A stretch of DNA of 64,000 bases from Sporisorium sorghi (GCA_023212695.1 JALCCG010000037.1:50516-114515), one strand, 5' to 3'; counted from the stretch's first letter, positions 45,174 through 54,430 are shown. Numbers and translations are program-made. Notes: generated by a model not told the origin, from the letters alone.

Positions 45174-46637
45174 ATGGAGCTGGGATTGCCTTTCGAAACG
45201 TATGTGGAACAATATCGATATAAATATTTGGCTTTATATCACGCCATTCGTACTGCGATACACAGCGGCAAGCTGCCGGAAGGAACCCGTCTTCCTGCAA
45301 CCCGGGAGCTGGCGAAGCTGTACGGGGTGTCCAGAGGATCAGCCGCACAAAGTTATGACATGCTCATGGCAGAAGGGTATGTTGTATCCAGACCGGGCAG
45401 TGGAACCTATGTGGCTAAGGGGATTGCTATGATAGACCAGCCGCCGGCGGCAGATCGCGCACCCGTTCTCTCGGCTTGGGGTCAGCGATTAATGGAGAAG
45501 AGCGGGGAATATGCCTCTGCTCTCATGTCGATTCAAGAGCCTTCCCTAGGTACGATCTCATTCGCGAATGCAAGGATGCCCATTCAAGATTTTCCGTATT
45601 CGGAATGGAGGAGTGCCCTGTCCTACGCGGGCGGAAGCGGAGGAACGCAGCTCCAGAGCGGAGCGCCGCCCGAGGGAGATACGGAATTGCGTCAGGCGAT
45701 TGCCGGGCACTTGCGCTTTACAAGAGGGATCCAGGTCGATCCCGAGCATATTGTCATCTTCAGTGGATCGATGCAGGGGCTTGTTCTGTTATTTCAACTG
45801 CTTGTGGATCCTGGTGATCATGTGGTCATGGAAGATCCGGGATATCAGGGAATCCACCGGGGTGTAAGCCTTAGCGGCGGAATCCCGCTGCCCTCCCCGG
45901 TTGACGAGGCCGGACTGATTCCGCGAGAGTGGGATGCCGGGCTGCTGGTCGTAAGCCCCAGCCGTCAGTACCCGACAGGTGCTGTGCTGCCGCTGGAGCG
46001 GAGAAGGGCTTTGCTCAATTGGGCGAGAAGCCGTCAAGCCTTTATCATTGAGGATGATTATGACAGTGAATTCCGCTGGGGCGGCAAGCCAATCGAGCCC
46101 TTGAAAATGCTGGATCACGAGGGGCGTGTCATCTTTGTCGGTTCCTTCTCCAAAACGATGTTTACCGGGCTTCGCATCGGTTATGCTGTACTGCCCCCAA
46201 GCCTGGTAGAGGCGGTCGTGCAGGCCAAGGCTCTGTACGAGCCGATCTCGCCTGCCGTACTGGAGCAGCGTGCGCTTGCGCGTTTTATTGTAAGAGGTGG
46301 CTATGGACGGCATCTAAGAAGGATGACGAGGCTGTACGGTGTGCGGTACGAGGCGCTTCACCAAGCGATGGATGCTTATGCCTCCGATCTGTTCTGCCTG
46401 CACTCCGGTGATGCAGGTCTGCACGTGTACGCGAACTGGCTGCGATCGGGGGAAGAGTATGCGGCGCTGCGGGATGCAGCCCGTAATCGAGGGGTTATGT
46501 TTCGGGATGCTGCGGTCTATCACCTCACGCCTGGGCCGCCTGCCGCCTGCTTTGGCTTCTCGCATTTAGATGCTTCTATGATTGAGGAAGGGGTTAGACG
46601 AATAGCCTTGGCATGGCTGGACATGCAAAAAACTTAA
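45174..46637 (+). CDS. MocR-family (GntR HTH + aminotransferase) regulator, PdxR-like
   Basis: 487 residues. The N-terminal GntR helix-turn-helix (LYHAIRTAIHSGKLPEGTRLPATRELAKLYGVSRGSA) is followed by a fold-type I aminotransferase domain: IVIFSGSMQGL, VVMEDPGYQGIHRG, VSPSRQYPTGAVLPLERR, IIEDDYDSEFRW and VGSFSKTMFTGLRIGY, with the PLP lysine in SFSK. Members bind PLP and often control B6 genes. The divergent PNPOx-like gene is the obvious target. Confidence 0.88.
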   Translation: MELGLPFETYVEQYRYKYLALYHAIRTAIHSGKLPEGTRLPATRELAKLYGVSRGSAAQSYDMLMAEGYVVSRPGSGTYVAKGIAMIDQPPAADRAPVLSAWGQRLMEKSGEYASALMSIQEPSLGTISFANARMPIQDFPYSEWRSALSYAGGSGGTQLQSGAPPEGDTELRQAIAGHLRFTRGIQVDPEHIVIFSGSMQGLVLLFQLLVDPGDHVVMEDPGYQGIHRGVSLSGGIPLPSPVDEAGLIPREWDAGLLVVSPSRQYPTGAVLPLERRRALLNWARSRQAFIIEDDYDSEFRWGGKPIEPLKMLDHEGRVIFVGSFSKTMFTGLRIGYAVLPPSLVEAVVQAKALYEPISPAVLEQRALARFIVRGGYGRHLRRMTRLYGVRYEALHQAMDAYASDLFCLHSGDAGLHVYANWLRSGEEYAALRDAARNRGVMFRDAAVYHLTPGPPAACFGFSHLDASMIEEGVRRIALAWLDMQKT

Positions 46638-46695
46638 AAACCGGGTATGATGGAAAAGAGATAATTTTCAAGAAATGAGATGAGGGGGTAATGAC

Positions 46696-47484
46696 GTGAT
46701 GCTGAATGCATCGCCGTCTTCTTTTATAATCATGCCTGCGCTTGCCAAAATCGTCTGTGAGCCGGGCTGGAAATGGCAGAAACGCGAAAGACCCATGCAG
46801 AACTATGATTTGTTCTATGTATGGAGCGGGGAAGGCACAGTCGAGGTGAATGACGAGCCTTTTACCGTGGGAAAAGGAAGCTGCTTCCTGTTCCGACCTG
46901 GAGATCATACGAGTGCAACGCATAATCCGCAGAAGCCGCTCGTATTGACATATATCCATTTTGACGTGACCGATCCGGTCCAAGACATCCCTGCGCCGTA
47001 TCGCCAGCTGACGGAAACGATGGATTTTGAATACTTGCTGGCACGATACGTGCGATTGTATCTGGACAAGCCTTACGGGGCATTGGAGGAGGGTCAGCTG
47101 ATTCTCAAGCAGCTGATGGTTCATCTGCTGCGTGTGGACCTGGATGAGCCCGTTGTCAAAAAAGCGAGCAATCAGCTGTCAGAGGCGATCCATGAAATCG
47201 CGAATTACGTCCGTCAGCATCCGGGGGTTCCCCATCGGGTAGAGGATTTGGCGGCGAGAGCGGGTTTGTCCCCCCGCTACTTCTCGATCAAGTTCAAGGA
47301 ACTGATCGGTACGCCGGTGCAATCCTACATCATTCAGATGCGGATCGAGCGGGCACAGCATCTGCTGCTGCATCAAGGGATGAATGTCACGGAAGTAGCC
47401 GACGCGCTGGGCTATCGGGACATTTTCTTCTTCAGCCGTCAATTTAAACAGTATACGGGCAAGAGCCCATCCGAAATTCGGTGA
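46696..47484 (+). CDS. AraC-family regulator with cupin sensor domain
   Basis: 262 residues; GTG 46696 (ATG 46699 also possible) after GAGGGGG. The N-terminal cupin (NYDLFYVWSGEGTVEVNDEPFTVGKGSCFLFRPGDHTSA) would bind a small ligand, perhaps a sugar. The C-terminal double helix-turn-helix is RVEDLAARAGLSPRYFSIKFKELIGTPVQSYIIQMRIERAQHLL and then VTEVADALGYRDIFFFSRQFKQYTGKSPSEIR. No catabolic gene is next to it, so its target is unknown. Confidence 0.86.
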   Translation: MMLNASPSSFIIMPALAKIVCEPGWKWQKRERPMQNYDLFYVWSGEGTVEVNDEPFTVGKGSCFLFRPGDHTSATHNPQKPLVLTYIHFDVTDPVQDIPAPYRQLTETMDFEYLLARYVRLYLDKPYGALEEGQLILKQLMVHLLRVDLDEPVVKKASNQLSEAIHEIANYVRQHPGVPHRVEDLAARAGLSPRYFSIKFKELIGTPVQSYIIQMRIERAQHLLLHQGMNVTEVADALGYRDIFFFSRQFKQYTGKSPSEIR

Positions 47485-47599
47485 TTCCCCCACCCTTCCA
47501 TAACTTACCTGCTTGATGGAAGGGGCTTATGGGTTTCATAGTAAGCGCTTTAGGGTAAATGTGACGTACAGTTTAATTTTATGAAGGGGGGAGAGGGGA

Positions 47600-47719
47600 A
47601 TGAGCCCAAGAAGACGGGTGCGCGGTCGTTTCTTCAGCCGCGGTGGCTGCGGTATATTCAGAAATCGCTTGCGCCGCATGAAGACAACGAATCAGGATCA
47701 TCAGGATGTGTGGTTTTAA
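47600..47719 (+). CDS. Small arginine-rich basic protein, unrecognised
   Basis: 39 residues. ATG 47600 follows GGGGGGAGAGGGGA, and a terminator lies 70 bp after the stop, so a short transcript is likely. It begins MSPRRRVRGRFFSRGGCGIF and has ten arginines, one cysteine and no acidic residue before the last few. This is a composition of nucleic-acid- or spore-packing peptides. Not known to me. A longer overlapping frame from 47581 in another phase has poor codon use. Confidence 0.45.
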   Translation: MSPRRRVRGRFFSRGGCGIFRNRLRRMKTTNQDHQDVWF

Positions 47720-47788
47720 TGAGCCTTGGCCTTCATACGGGTGATGTTGAATCCCGATTTCATATATGCTTTTCTCAAGATGAACCGC

Positions 47789-47814
47789 AAAGGGAGCTAA
47801 CCGGCTCCCTTTTT
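47789..47814 (+). terminator. Terminator after the small basic protein gene
   Basis: AAAGGGAGC (47789-47797) and GCTCCCTTT (47804-47812) form a 9-bp stem followed by TTTTTC. The remaining 220 bp to the next gene show nothing I can name. Confidence 0.8.
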
Positions 47815-48032
47815 CTCGTATATTTAGAGTACGCGATAGGTATTTTTTTCTTATGTGTACCTTCGGGTGCCAGACCTATTCATACAACGGAAATTTGGCA
47901 TATTAAGCATATACATAAAGTTTGTTCGGCTGAGGCCAAAGGGAGTAAGTTTGTTGGTAAGGTATTCTGAAGGAATAGAAAGGTGATGGGAGTGACGTTG
48001 TTGGTGGCAAGTACGGAATATGTGGTGAACCG

Positions 48033-48887
48033 TTGGTGATTGCAGGGACAGGAAAAGTGGCATTGGTGACGGGGGCCTCCAGCGGCTTTGGGCTGCTTAT
48101 CAGCCTGGAGCTGGCGCAAGCGGGATATGATGTGGCTGCAGGGCTTCGCAGACCGGAGGCGGCTCAAGAGCTGATGACCCGCGCGGAGCAGGCGGGTGTT
48201 GCAGAGCGAATTCATCGGGTTCGATTGGATATATGCGATGAAGAGCAGGTACGGGCGGTTGCCCTGCATTTGGAGCAGCGGTTTGGTCGATTGGATGTGC
48301 TGGTGAACAATGCTGGTGAAGCGGTAGGCGGAATGGTGGAGGAAGTGCCGCTGAGTGGGTGGAGAAGACAGATGGAGACGAATTTCTTCGGAACGGTATC
48401 TGTGACACAGCACATGCTGCCGCTGATGCGCCGGACCGAGAATTCCAAGATTATTCTCATGAGCAGCATCAGCGGCGTGGTCGGCTTCCCGGGTTATGGA
48501 CCGTATGCTTCCTCCAAATTTGCGATTGAAGGATTCGGGGAGAGCCTGTCGCTGGAGCTTATGCCCTTCGGCATGCACGTTGTGCTGGTTCAGCCAGGTG
48601 CTTATGGCACACCGATCTGGAATAAGAGCTTTGGTGAATTAGAGGTGAAGGAAGGGTCACCCTACAGCGACATGCTGAAGGGTGTGCTGGACTATTCCGA
48701 GCGGACAGCCAGGGGAAGCGGAAATCCGCTGGAGGTGGCGAAGCTCGTGGCAAGGATTGCCTCCATGTCCAAACCGAGATTCCGATATAAGCTGCCCCAA
48801 GGCACGCGTATAACCGCATGGATTAAGGGATTGCTGCCGGACCGGTGGTTTCAGCAGATGATTTATCGGATGCTGGGCAGACGTTAA
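48033..48887 (+). CDS. Short-chain dehydrogenase/reductase
   Basis: 284 residues from TTG 48033 (or GTG 48036). NADP motif LVTGASSGFGLLISLELAQAG, LDVLVNNAGEAVGG, catalytic ILMSSISG and YASSK. The substrate-binding tail (NKSFGELEVKEGSPYSDML) matches classical SDRs acting on retinol or steroid-like substrates in broad outline. Substrate unknown. Confidence 0.84.
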   Translation: MVIAGTGKVALVTGASSGFGLLISLELAQAGYDVAAGLRRPEAAQELMTRAEQAGVAERIHRVRLDICDEEQVRAVALHLEQRFGRLDVLVNNAGEAVGGMVEEVPLSGWRRQMETNFFGTVSVTQHMLPLMRRTENSKIILMSSISGVVGFPGYGPYASSKFAIEGFGESLSLELMPFGMHVVLVQPGAYGTPIWNKSFGELEVKEGSPYSDMLKGVLDYSERTARGSGNPLEVAKLVARIASMSKPRFRYKLPQGTRITAWIKGLLPDRWFQQMIYRMLGRR

Positions 48888-48947
48888 TCATTCATGCTGC
48901 TAATGATCGAATGCCTTAACTTGTCATGTGCGCTGGGGCGGCAGGAA

Positions 48948-49751
48948 TTACCCTTTTTTGGCCGTGGAGGGGTGCAGCAAACCGAGTAATTCTCCCATTT
49001 TTACTTTGGAGCCGGGCTCCAGGTCGCCGCGAGGGCTAAACGTGCCGTTCTCCGTCAAAAGCACAACGGTAGAGCCGAATTCAAAATACGCGAGTTCATC
49101 GCCGATCTGCCATTTCTTAACGCTCTCATCGGCGTAACGGATGCTGCTCACGTTCATTGCGCCCACCTTCACCACGGCAACTTCTCCGAATTCATGGGCA
49201 ATGTAGGTAATGAGACGCTCATTGCGGCTCAGCACAGTTCGGATATGGGTCATCGCAAAGTCATTCACGGGGTAAACCTTCCCCTTCAGATGCTCGCTTT
49301 CCGCCTGAACACCGGTTACGGGTGAATGGATGCGGTGATAATCTGTTGGGCTTAAATACAATACGAATGCATAACCGTTTATATAGTTTTCCATTCTCGG
49401 GGATTTCGCGAGCAGCTCGCTCAGGGTGTAATCCTGTCCCTTGACACTCAGAATGGTGCCGGCATGAATGGCGCACATTGCTGAAATAGTGGCATCGACA
49501 GGGCTTACCATGGCATCGACGGTGTCATCGATGGCACGCAGGCCTATTTTTAACCGGCGGGAAAAGAACTCGTTCAATGAGCGGTATTCGTGGATCTCTT
49601 TCTCCGCTTCATGAGCCGGAATTTGATAGATTCGTATAAATGCAGGTATTAGATGACGGCTCAGCCGGCTGTGGGAACAATGCCCCATCATTCGGGACAA
49701 CCATTTTCGGGAGGAGAGCTCAGTCATCAGACGCAGCAATTGTTTAGCCAT
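48948..49751 (-). CDS. psd: Phosphatidylserine decarboxylase proenzyme
   Basis: 267 residues from ATG 49751. Makes phosphatidylethanolamine from phosphatidylserine at the membrane. The proenzyme cuts itself at a Gly-Ser bond to form a pyruvoyl group: the site reads FEFGSTVVLL, with Ser about 227, which would leave a 41-residue alpha chain. The usual LGST is FGST here, a known variant position. The charge-relay stretches SPVDATIS, YLSPTDYHRIHSPVTG and VVKVGAMNVSSI are in place. It is not next to pssA in this window. Confidence 0.92.
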   Translation of the reverse strand: MAKQLLRLMTELSSRKWLSRMMGHCSHSRLSRHLIPAFIRIYQIPAHEAEKEIHEYRSLNEFFSRRLKIGLRAIDDTVDAMVSPVDATISAMCAIHAGTILSVKGQDYTLSELLAKSPRMENYINGYAFVLYLSPTDYHRIHSPVTGVQAESEHLKGKVYPVNDFAMTHIRTVLSRNERLITYIAHEFGEVAVVKVGAMNVSSIRYADESVKKWQIGDELAYFEFGSTVVLLTENGTFSPRGDLEPGSKVKMGELLGLLHPSTAKKG

Positions 49752-49924
49752 GTCATTCTCCTTTGTGCATAGGTGTAAGCAATATAACGATGGTGGAAAA
49801 GCCAATCACTCTGATATTGACATAGAATGAGATGGAAATCAATAAATAGCCATATTTGAAAAAAGGTTCTTGCAAATTCTGGAGCGGACCTGTATTTTAA
49901 AATTAACATAAAACCGAATAGGGA

Positions 49925-50018
49925 ATACGGGGGCTTGAGTGAATCAGGCTGAGATTGCAGCTATTATCCGCTGTTGACCGTTAATCTGAACTGGGTAATG
50001 CCAGCGTAGAGAATATCC
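49925..50018 (+). promoter_or_regulatory. TPP riboswitch (thi box)
   Basis: Conserved parts in order: GGGGGCTTG with GAATCAGGCTGAGATTGCAG (pyrimidine-sensor side), GACCG, and TCTGAACTGGGTAATGCCAG followed by CGTAGAGAA (pyrophosphate-sensor side). A terminator follows and the ykoEDC transport operon is downstream, so thiamine pyrophosphate should shut off uptake. Confidence 0.95.
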
Positions 50019-50045
50019 GACCCTGCCTACATAGGGCCTATTTTT

Positions 50046-50075
50046 CCGTCTGCGCGTTTTTCCAGACGGTTTTTT
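50046..50075 (+). terminator. Expression-platform terminator of the TPP riboswitch
   Basis: CCGTCTG (50046-50052) and CAGACGG (50063-50069), followed by six T. Confidence 0.88.
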
Positions 50076-50120
50076 GTTGTGTTTACACAAAAATAGCGGT
50101 GGAGAGGGGTACAGGTTGTT

Positions 50121-50750
50121 ATGGGAACATCAATGCAAGAGAAGTTGGGGGTTCAGCCCAGAAGAGGGCTGCGGTTAAGCGATATTTTGGTGACGGTGCT
50201 GGTATCGCTTGTGTTTGGCGTGATTTATCACTTCTGGGGGTCGGTCTATAATCTTTTTAAACCGTTGTTCTTTGAAGCGGATGAGCTGCTCTACGGCATG
50301 TGGTTTGCGGCAGCTACGCTGGCTTATTTGTTAATTCGCAAGCCGGGCGTGGCCATCATCGCGGAAGTGGCTGCGGCCCACGTGGAGGTGCTGTTTGGCA
50401 GCGGCTGGGGATTGACTCTATTGTTATATGGCTTGATTCAAGGACTGGGGGCGGAGTTGGTATTCGCGGCGCTCCGCTATCGGAGTACCTCAGCGTGGAC
50501 CTTGGTGATTGCCGGGGCCGGAGCGGCCATCGGTTCGATGATAATGGACTTCTATTACAGCTATACGGACGATCTGCAGACATGGATGTTCCTGGCCAAA
50601 TATGGTATGCGGGTAATCAGCGGTGCAGTTATTGCAGGTCTGTTAATGCTGCTCTTGGCCAAGGCGCTGGATCGCACAGGCGTAACGTCTCTGCTGCGTC
50701 CCGCGTCGAAGAAGGATTACGAAGCGCTGGATGATGCGCGCCATGTCTAA
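50121..50750 (+). CDS. ykoE: Thiamine-precursor ECF transporter S component YkoE
   Basis: 209 residues. Six hydrophobic segments (LSDILVTVLVSLVFGVIYHFW, LYGMWFAAATLAYLLI, PGVAIIAEVAAAHVEVLFG, LTLLLYGLIQGLGAELVFAALRY, TLVIAGAGAAIGSMIMDFYYSY, VISGAVIAGLLMLLLAKAL). YkoE is the membrane subunit that binds a thiamine precursor, believed to be hydroxymethylpyrimidine. Control by the TPP riboswitch supports this. Overlaps ykoD. Confidence 0.9.
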   Translation: MGTSMQEKLGVQPRRGLRLSDILVTVLVSLVFGVIYHFWGSVYNLFKPLFFEADELLYGMWFAAATLAYLLIRKPGVAIIAEVAAAHVEVLFGSGWGLTLLLYGLIQGLGAELVFAALRYRSTSAWTLVIAGAGAAIGSMIMDFYYSYTDDLQTWMFLAKYGMRVISGAVIAGLLMLLLAKALDRTGVTSLLRPASKKDYEALDDARHV

Positions 50751-52407
50751 TGCCACGGTAAGCCTATTTCCGGCTCAGTCCGCTGAGGTTCAACAGGAGC
50801 AGGCTGTGCAGGTGGAGGGACTGCGCTTGAAGTATCCCGGGGAAGAGAGGCTGATGTTCAAAGATCTCTCGTTCTCGGCAGCCCGTGGGGAAAAGGTGCT
50901 GCTGCTTGGTCCGAGCGGATGCGGCAAATCCACGCTGCTCCAGGTGCTTAGCGGAATGATTCCCCGCGCTACGGAAGTGCCAATGAAGTGTGAGGCACAG
51001 ATTGTCCCGCGCTCCTGGGGATACGTATTTCAAGACCCGGATACGCAGTTTTGCATGCCGTATGTGGATGAGGAGCTGGCCTTTGTACTGGAGAATCTGA
51101 GTGTTCCCCGAGACGAGATGAAGGAACGGATGCACGCGGCGCTGCATGAGGTGGGGCTGAATTTGGAGGAGCTTCATCTGCCGATCGGCCATCTGTCGCA
51201 AGGGATGAAGCAGAGGCTGGCGCTGGCTTCCGCCCTGCTGCTGGAGCCGGAGGTGCTGTTCCTTGACGAGCCGTCCGCACTGCTCGACCCGGAAGGACGG
51301 GAGCAGATCTGGGATGCGGTGAAATCCGTATCGGAAGGGCGTACACTGATCATCGTCGAGCACCGGATCGAAGAGATGGCGAAATACGTGGATCGTGTCG
51401 TTTTGTTCAGTCCGGATGGCGTTATTCTGGGCGATGGTCCGCCGGCGGCAGTATTTGCTAAGTATGAGTGCGAGCTTAAATCCTATGGAATCTGGTATCC
51501 CGGCGTGTGGGAAGATTATGCTCAGACCCGGGCCGGCCGGGAATTGTTTGCTCCGGTTGATGCCTATGGCGAAGATCTGGGGAATCTCCTGCACGAGGCT
51601 GCCCTGCCTTACCCTTTAGATGGGGAGCCTGTGATCCGTTTAGAGGATTTCAAGGGACTGAGATGGGATAAACCTGTGATTTCTCTCCCTTCGGCAGAAG
51701 TTTATCGGGCAGAATTTATTGCGGTGGTAGGGCCGAACGGAGCGGGGAAAAGCTCGTTTCTTCTCAGTCTGATGGGACTGCTGCGCGCGCAAGGGACCTA
51801 CGTGCTCTGCGGGGAAGAGGTTGTGCAAGGCAAGGCGAGAAAGGTGCGGAAGAAGAGAGAGCAGCAGCTCCGTCAAATCGGATTCGTGTTTCAGAATCCG
51901 GAGCTTCAGTTTCTGACGGAGCGTATTGGCGACGAGGTTGTATACTCCTTGCTGGTGGATAACATGCCTGCGGAGGAAGCGAAGGCCCAAGCCGATCGCT
52001 GTCTCGAACGCTTCGGACTAAGCGGAATGGAGAACAGGCATCCCTATCAGCTGTCAACCGGTCAGAAGCGGCGCTTAAGCGTTGCCACTGCGATGGCCAG
52101 ACAGCCGGAAGTTCTGCTCCTGGATGAGCCGACCTTCGGTCAGGACGCGCGGAATACGTTTGCGATTCTGGAGATGTGCGAGCGGCTGCGCCGCGCGGGA
52201 ACCGCCATTCTCATGGTGACCCATGAGATGGAGATTGCGCAGCGGGTCGCCACGCATATATGGGAAATTCGCGAAGGTCAGCTGACCTCGAGCATGGCTT
52301 CCCCCCGCTTGTGTACCGGAGCGGAATCCCGGCAGGAGGATGATGGATTGAACCGGGCCGGAGAATCCCATGACTCTTCCTCGCATCTCACGGGGGTGAA
52401 TTCATGA
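50731..52407 (+). CDS. ykoD: ECF transporter double ATPase YkoD
   Basis: 558 residues with two fused ABC domains. First: Walker A GPSGCGKST, signature LSQGMKQR, Walker B EVLFLDEPSALLDP. Second: Walker A GPNGAGKSS, signature LSTGQKRR, Walker B EVLLLDEPTFGQD. Energises YkoE through the coupling protein YkoC. The start may be any of the first in-frame ATG codons (50731, 50734, 50743). Overlaps ykoE by 20 bp and ykoC by 4 bp, so the three are translated together. Confidence 0.93.
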   Translation: MMRAMSNATVSLFPAQSAEVQQEQAVQVEGLRLKYPGEERLMFKDLSFSAARGEKVLLLGPSGCGKSTLLQVLSGMIPRATEVPMKCEAQIVPRSWGYVFQDPDTQFCMPYVDEELAFVLENLSVPRDEMKERMHAALHEVGLNLEELHLPIGHLSQGMKQRLALASALLLEPEVLFLDEPSALLDPEGREQIWDAVKSVSEGRTLIIVEHRIEEMAKYVDRVVLFSPDGVILGDGPPAAVFAKYECELKSYGIWYPGVWEDYAQTRAGRELFAPVDAYGEDLGNLLHEAALPYPLDGEPVIRLEDFKGLRWDKPVISLPSAEVYRAEFIAVVGPNGAGKSSFLLSLMGLLRAQGTYVLCGEEVVQGKARKVRKKREQQLRQIGFVFQNPELQFLTERIGDEVVYSLLVDNMPAEEAKAQADRCLERFGLSGMENRHPYQLSTGQKRRLSVATAMARQPEVLLLDEPTFGQDARNTFAILEMCERLRRAGTAILMVTHEMEIAQRVATHIWEIREGQLTSSMASPRLCTGAESRQEDDGLNRAGESHDSSSHLTGVNS

Positions 52408-53210
52408 ATATATGGAACCCTGTACGGATCACTTGGCTGCACCGGGCCAATCCGGTGGTGAAGCTCGGCCTTATTTTTGCCCTCTTTTTCATGACGGTGC
52501 TGACCCATGATCTTGATTTCATGATGTATCAGGCACTGGTATTTATGGTCTGTCTGGTGGTGCTGAGTGGGGTTAAGCCGTGGAAGATGCTGCTCTTCTT
52601 CATTCCGTTTCTGCTTGCCTTTATATCTTCGTCCTCTTCCATGATGCTGTTCGGCAAAGGGGAGACCCTCTGGTGGGAATGGGGGTTGTTCCGGATATCG
52701 GAAGAAAGCTTCTACCGGGGACTGCATCTGGGGTTTAAGGGGATTGCTTTTGCCTCGGAGGGACTGCTCCTTGTAACGACAACGTCCTCCGTGGATTTAT
52801 TCTACAGCCTGATGCAGAAGCTGAGGCTTGCGCCCAAGTATGCGTACAGCTTCATGGCTTCGATACGGCTTCTGCCCATGGTGTGGGAGGAGTTTGTGAT
52901 TCGCCGTCAAGCCTTGAAGGTAAGGGGAGTTCGCCCGATTCGGGGCGTGCGCGACATGGTCAACCGTGCGGGGATGTACGTGGTGCCGCTGCTGGCGCAG
53001 AGCATCCGCCGGGCACACCGGGTGGCTGCGGCAATGGAGGCGAAGCAGTTTAACGGGGACCAGGTGAAGGCCCGGACGTATTATTATCCGTCACGTTATT
53101 CGCGGTATGATCTGCTGGTGTTCGGCTTGCTGGCGGCCGCAGCCTGCTGCGCTTATGTGGCAGCCGGGTATTTTCCTTGGTTCGGGATTGGCGATGTGCG
53201 CTTTGATTAA
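52404..53210 (+). CDS. ykoC: ECF transporter T component YkoC
   Basis: 268 residues. Membrane coupling subunit: begins MNIWNPVRITWLHRANPVVKLGLIF, and has the cytoplasmic coupling helices with RRQALKVRGVRPIRG and IRRAHRVAAAMEAKQF, typical of T components that dock on the ATPases. The ykoF gene that joins this operon in Bacillus is absent here. Confidence 0.9.
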   Translation: MNIWNPVRITWLHRANPVVKLGLIFALFFMTVLTHDLDFMMYQALVFMVCLVVLSGVKPWKMLLFFIPFLLAFISSSSSMMLFGKGETLWWEWGLFRISEESFYRGLHLGFKGIAFASEGLLLVTTTSSVDLFYSLMQKLRLAPKYAYSFMASIRLLPMVWEEFVIRRQALKVRGVRPIRGVRDMVNRAGMYVVPLLAQSIRRAHRVAAAMEAKQFNGDQVKARTYYYPSRYSRYDLLVFGLLAAAACCAYVAAGYFPWFGIGDVRFD

Positions 53211-53239
53211 GAAGAATTCATTTTGCAGCAACTAAGCCG

Positions 53240-53286
53240 GGGATATCCTGAAGGGTCTTTATGGACCTTTTGGGATATCTTTTTTT
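53240..53286 (+). terminator. Terminator of ykoEDC
   Basis: GGATATCC and GGGATATC with inner AAGGGTC/GGACCTT form a long stem, followed by seven T. Confidence 0.85.
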
Positions 53287-53386
53287 GGTGAGATTTCAAG
53301 GCTATACCTGAGTGTGGAACAGGCCATTCTTCATATTTTTGTAAGGATGCCTGGATTTAATGCCAAGTTTGGCGTTATAATACTGT

Positions 53387-53414
53387 TGGTACTGATATAG
53401 TATTTGTAGTACCA
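53387..53414. promoter_or_regulatory. Candidate operator of the TetR regulator
   Basis: TGGTACT (53387-53393) and AGTACCA (53408-53414) are perfect arms 14 bp apart. They sit just after a TATAAT (53376-53381) and 20 bp before the TetR start, as an autorepression operator would. Confidence 0.6.
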
Positions 53415-53433
53415 GAAGCGGGGGAGTGTTCAC

Positions 53434-54003
53434 TTGCGTGAGCGAATATTGAATGAAACGATGCGATTGATTCAGCGGCAGGGCTTCACCTTCACCGTTA
53501 GTGACCTGGCCCGAGAACTTGCCATCAGCAAACGGACGATTTATGAGCATTTCTCTTCCAAGGAAGAGATTGTTGAACATATCATTGATGGATTGATCCG
53601 GCATATCCAGGAACAGGAACGTGACATTGCAGCGGATGAGGAGCTTACCATTCCGGAGAAGCTTCGCCAAATTCTGATCTGTCTGCCTCAGGAGATGGAG
53701 AAGATGGATTTGGGGATGCTGCCGGATTTGAAGCGGTCGCATTATCCCCAATGGGAGAAGCTGGACACCTTTTTCAGAGAGGAATGGGGTATTGTCAGCG
53801 AGCTGATGGAGCAGGGGATGGCGGAGGGAAGTCTAAAGAGAATCCATCTGCCGGTGTTCATTGATCTGTACCTCGGGTCGCTTCATCAGATTTATGACTC
53901 GAGAGCGACGGTTAAGCATCAATTGCCGCTGGGAGAACTGCTGGAGTCCATCATGGACATATTGCTGTTTGGCATCGCCGCAGATAAACGGGAGGGGTTG
54001 TAA
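53434..54003 (+). CDS. TetR/AcrR-family regulator
   Basis: 189 residues, TTG 53434 after GGGGGAG. Helix-turn-helix FTVSDLARELAISKRTIYEHFSSKEEIVEHII (20-51). The C-terminal ligand domain is of the type found in drug-sensing TetR proteins. It is followed after 4 bp by a small multidrug transporter gene, its probable target along with itself. Confidence 0.88.
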   Translation: MRERILNETMRLIQRQGFTFTVSDLARELAISKRTIYEHFSSKEEIVEHIIDGLIRHIQEQERDIAADEELTIPEKLRQILICLPQEMEKMDLGMLPDLKRSHYPQWEKLDTFFREEWGIVSELMEQGMAEGSLKRIHLPVFIDLYLGSLHQIYDSRATVKHQLPLGELLESIMDILLFGIAADKREGL

Positions 54004-54007
54004 AATT

Positions 54008-54367
54008 ATGCATTGGTTGTATTTAGGTTTAGCGATTTTGTTTGAGGTGGCGGGTACCCTGAATATGAAACTGTCGGAAGGGTTCAGCAAACCGCTGCCC
54101 AGCGTGCTGCTGATCGTATTCTACATCTGCAGCCTGAGCTTTCTGACACTGAGTCTGAAGCAGATTGAAATCTCAGTGGCATATGCGATTTGGTCAGGTC
54201 TTGGCATTCTTATCATTACGCTTCTCGGATATATGTTTTTTGCGGAGCAGATCAATGGATTGAAGGTCTTCTCCATCCTGCTTATTATTGCGGGTGTAGT
54301 GCTGCTGAATTTGTCAGGCAGCGCGCATGCGCAGGAACAGCCAAAGATCCATCAGTCCGGCAACTAA
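54008..54367 (+). CDS. Small multidrug resistance (SMR) family transporter
   Basis: 119 residues from ATG 54008 (a longer frame from 53861 overlaps the TetR gene and lacks a ribosome binding site). Four membrane helices; MHWLYLGLAILFEVAGTLNMKLSEGF contains the essential membrane Glu (E14) of EmrE-type antiporters, and VAYAIWSGLGILIITLLGYMFF is the family signature. Forms a proton-coupled dimer; the single gene could act as a homodimer. Substrate may be guanidinium or quaternary compounds. Confidence 0.9.
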   Translation: MHWLYLGLAILFEVAGTLNMKLSEGFSKPLPSVLLIVFYICSLSFLTLSLKQIEISVAYAIWSGLGILIITLLGYMFFAEQINGLKVFSILLIIAGVVLLNLSGSAHAQEQPKIHQSGN

Positions 54368-54396
54368 GTGCGTCAACCATATAGGATTCTTAGAGA

Positions 54397-54430
54397 AGAG
54401 CTGTGCCAAGTGCTTGGTGCGGCTCTTTTT
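54397..54430 (+). terminator. Terminator after the SMR gene
   Basis: AGAGCTGTGCCAAG and CTTGGTGCGGCTCT form a stem with small bulges around TG, followed by TTTTT. Confidence 0.75.
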
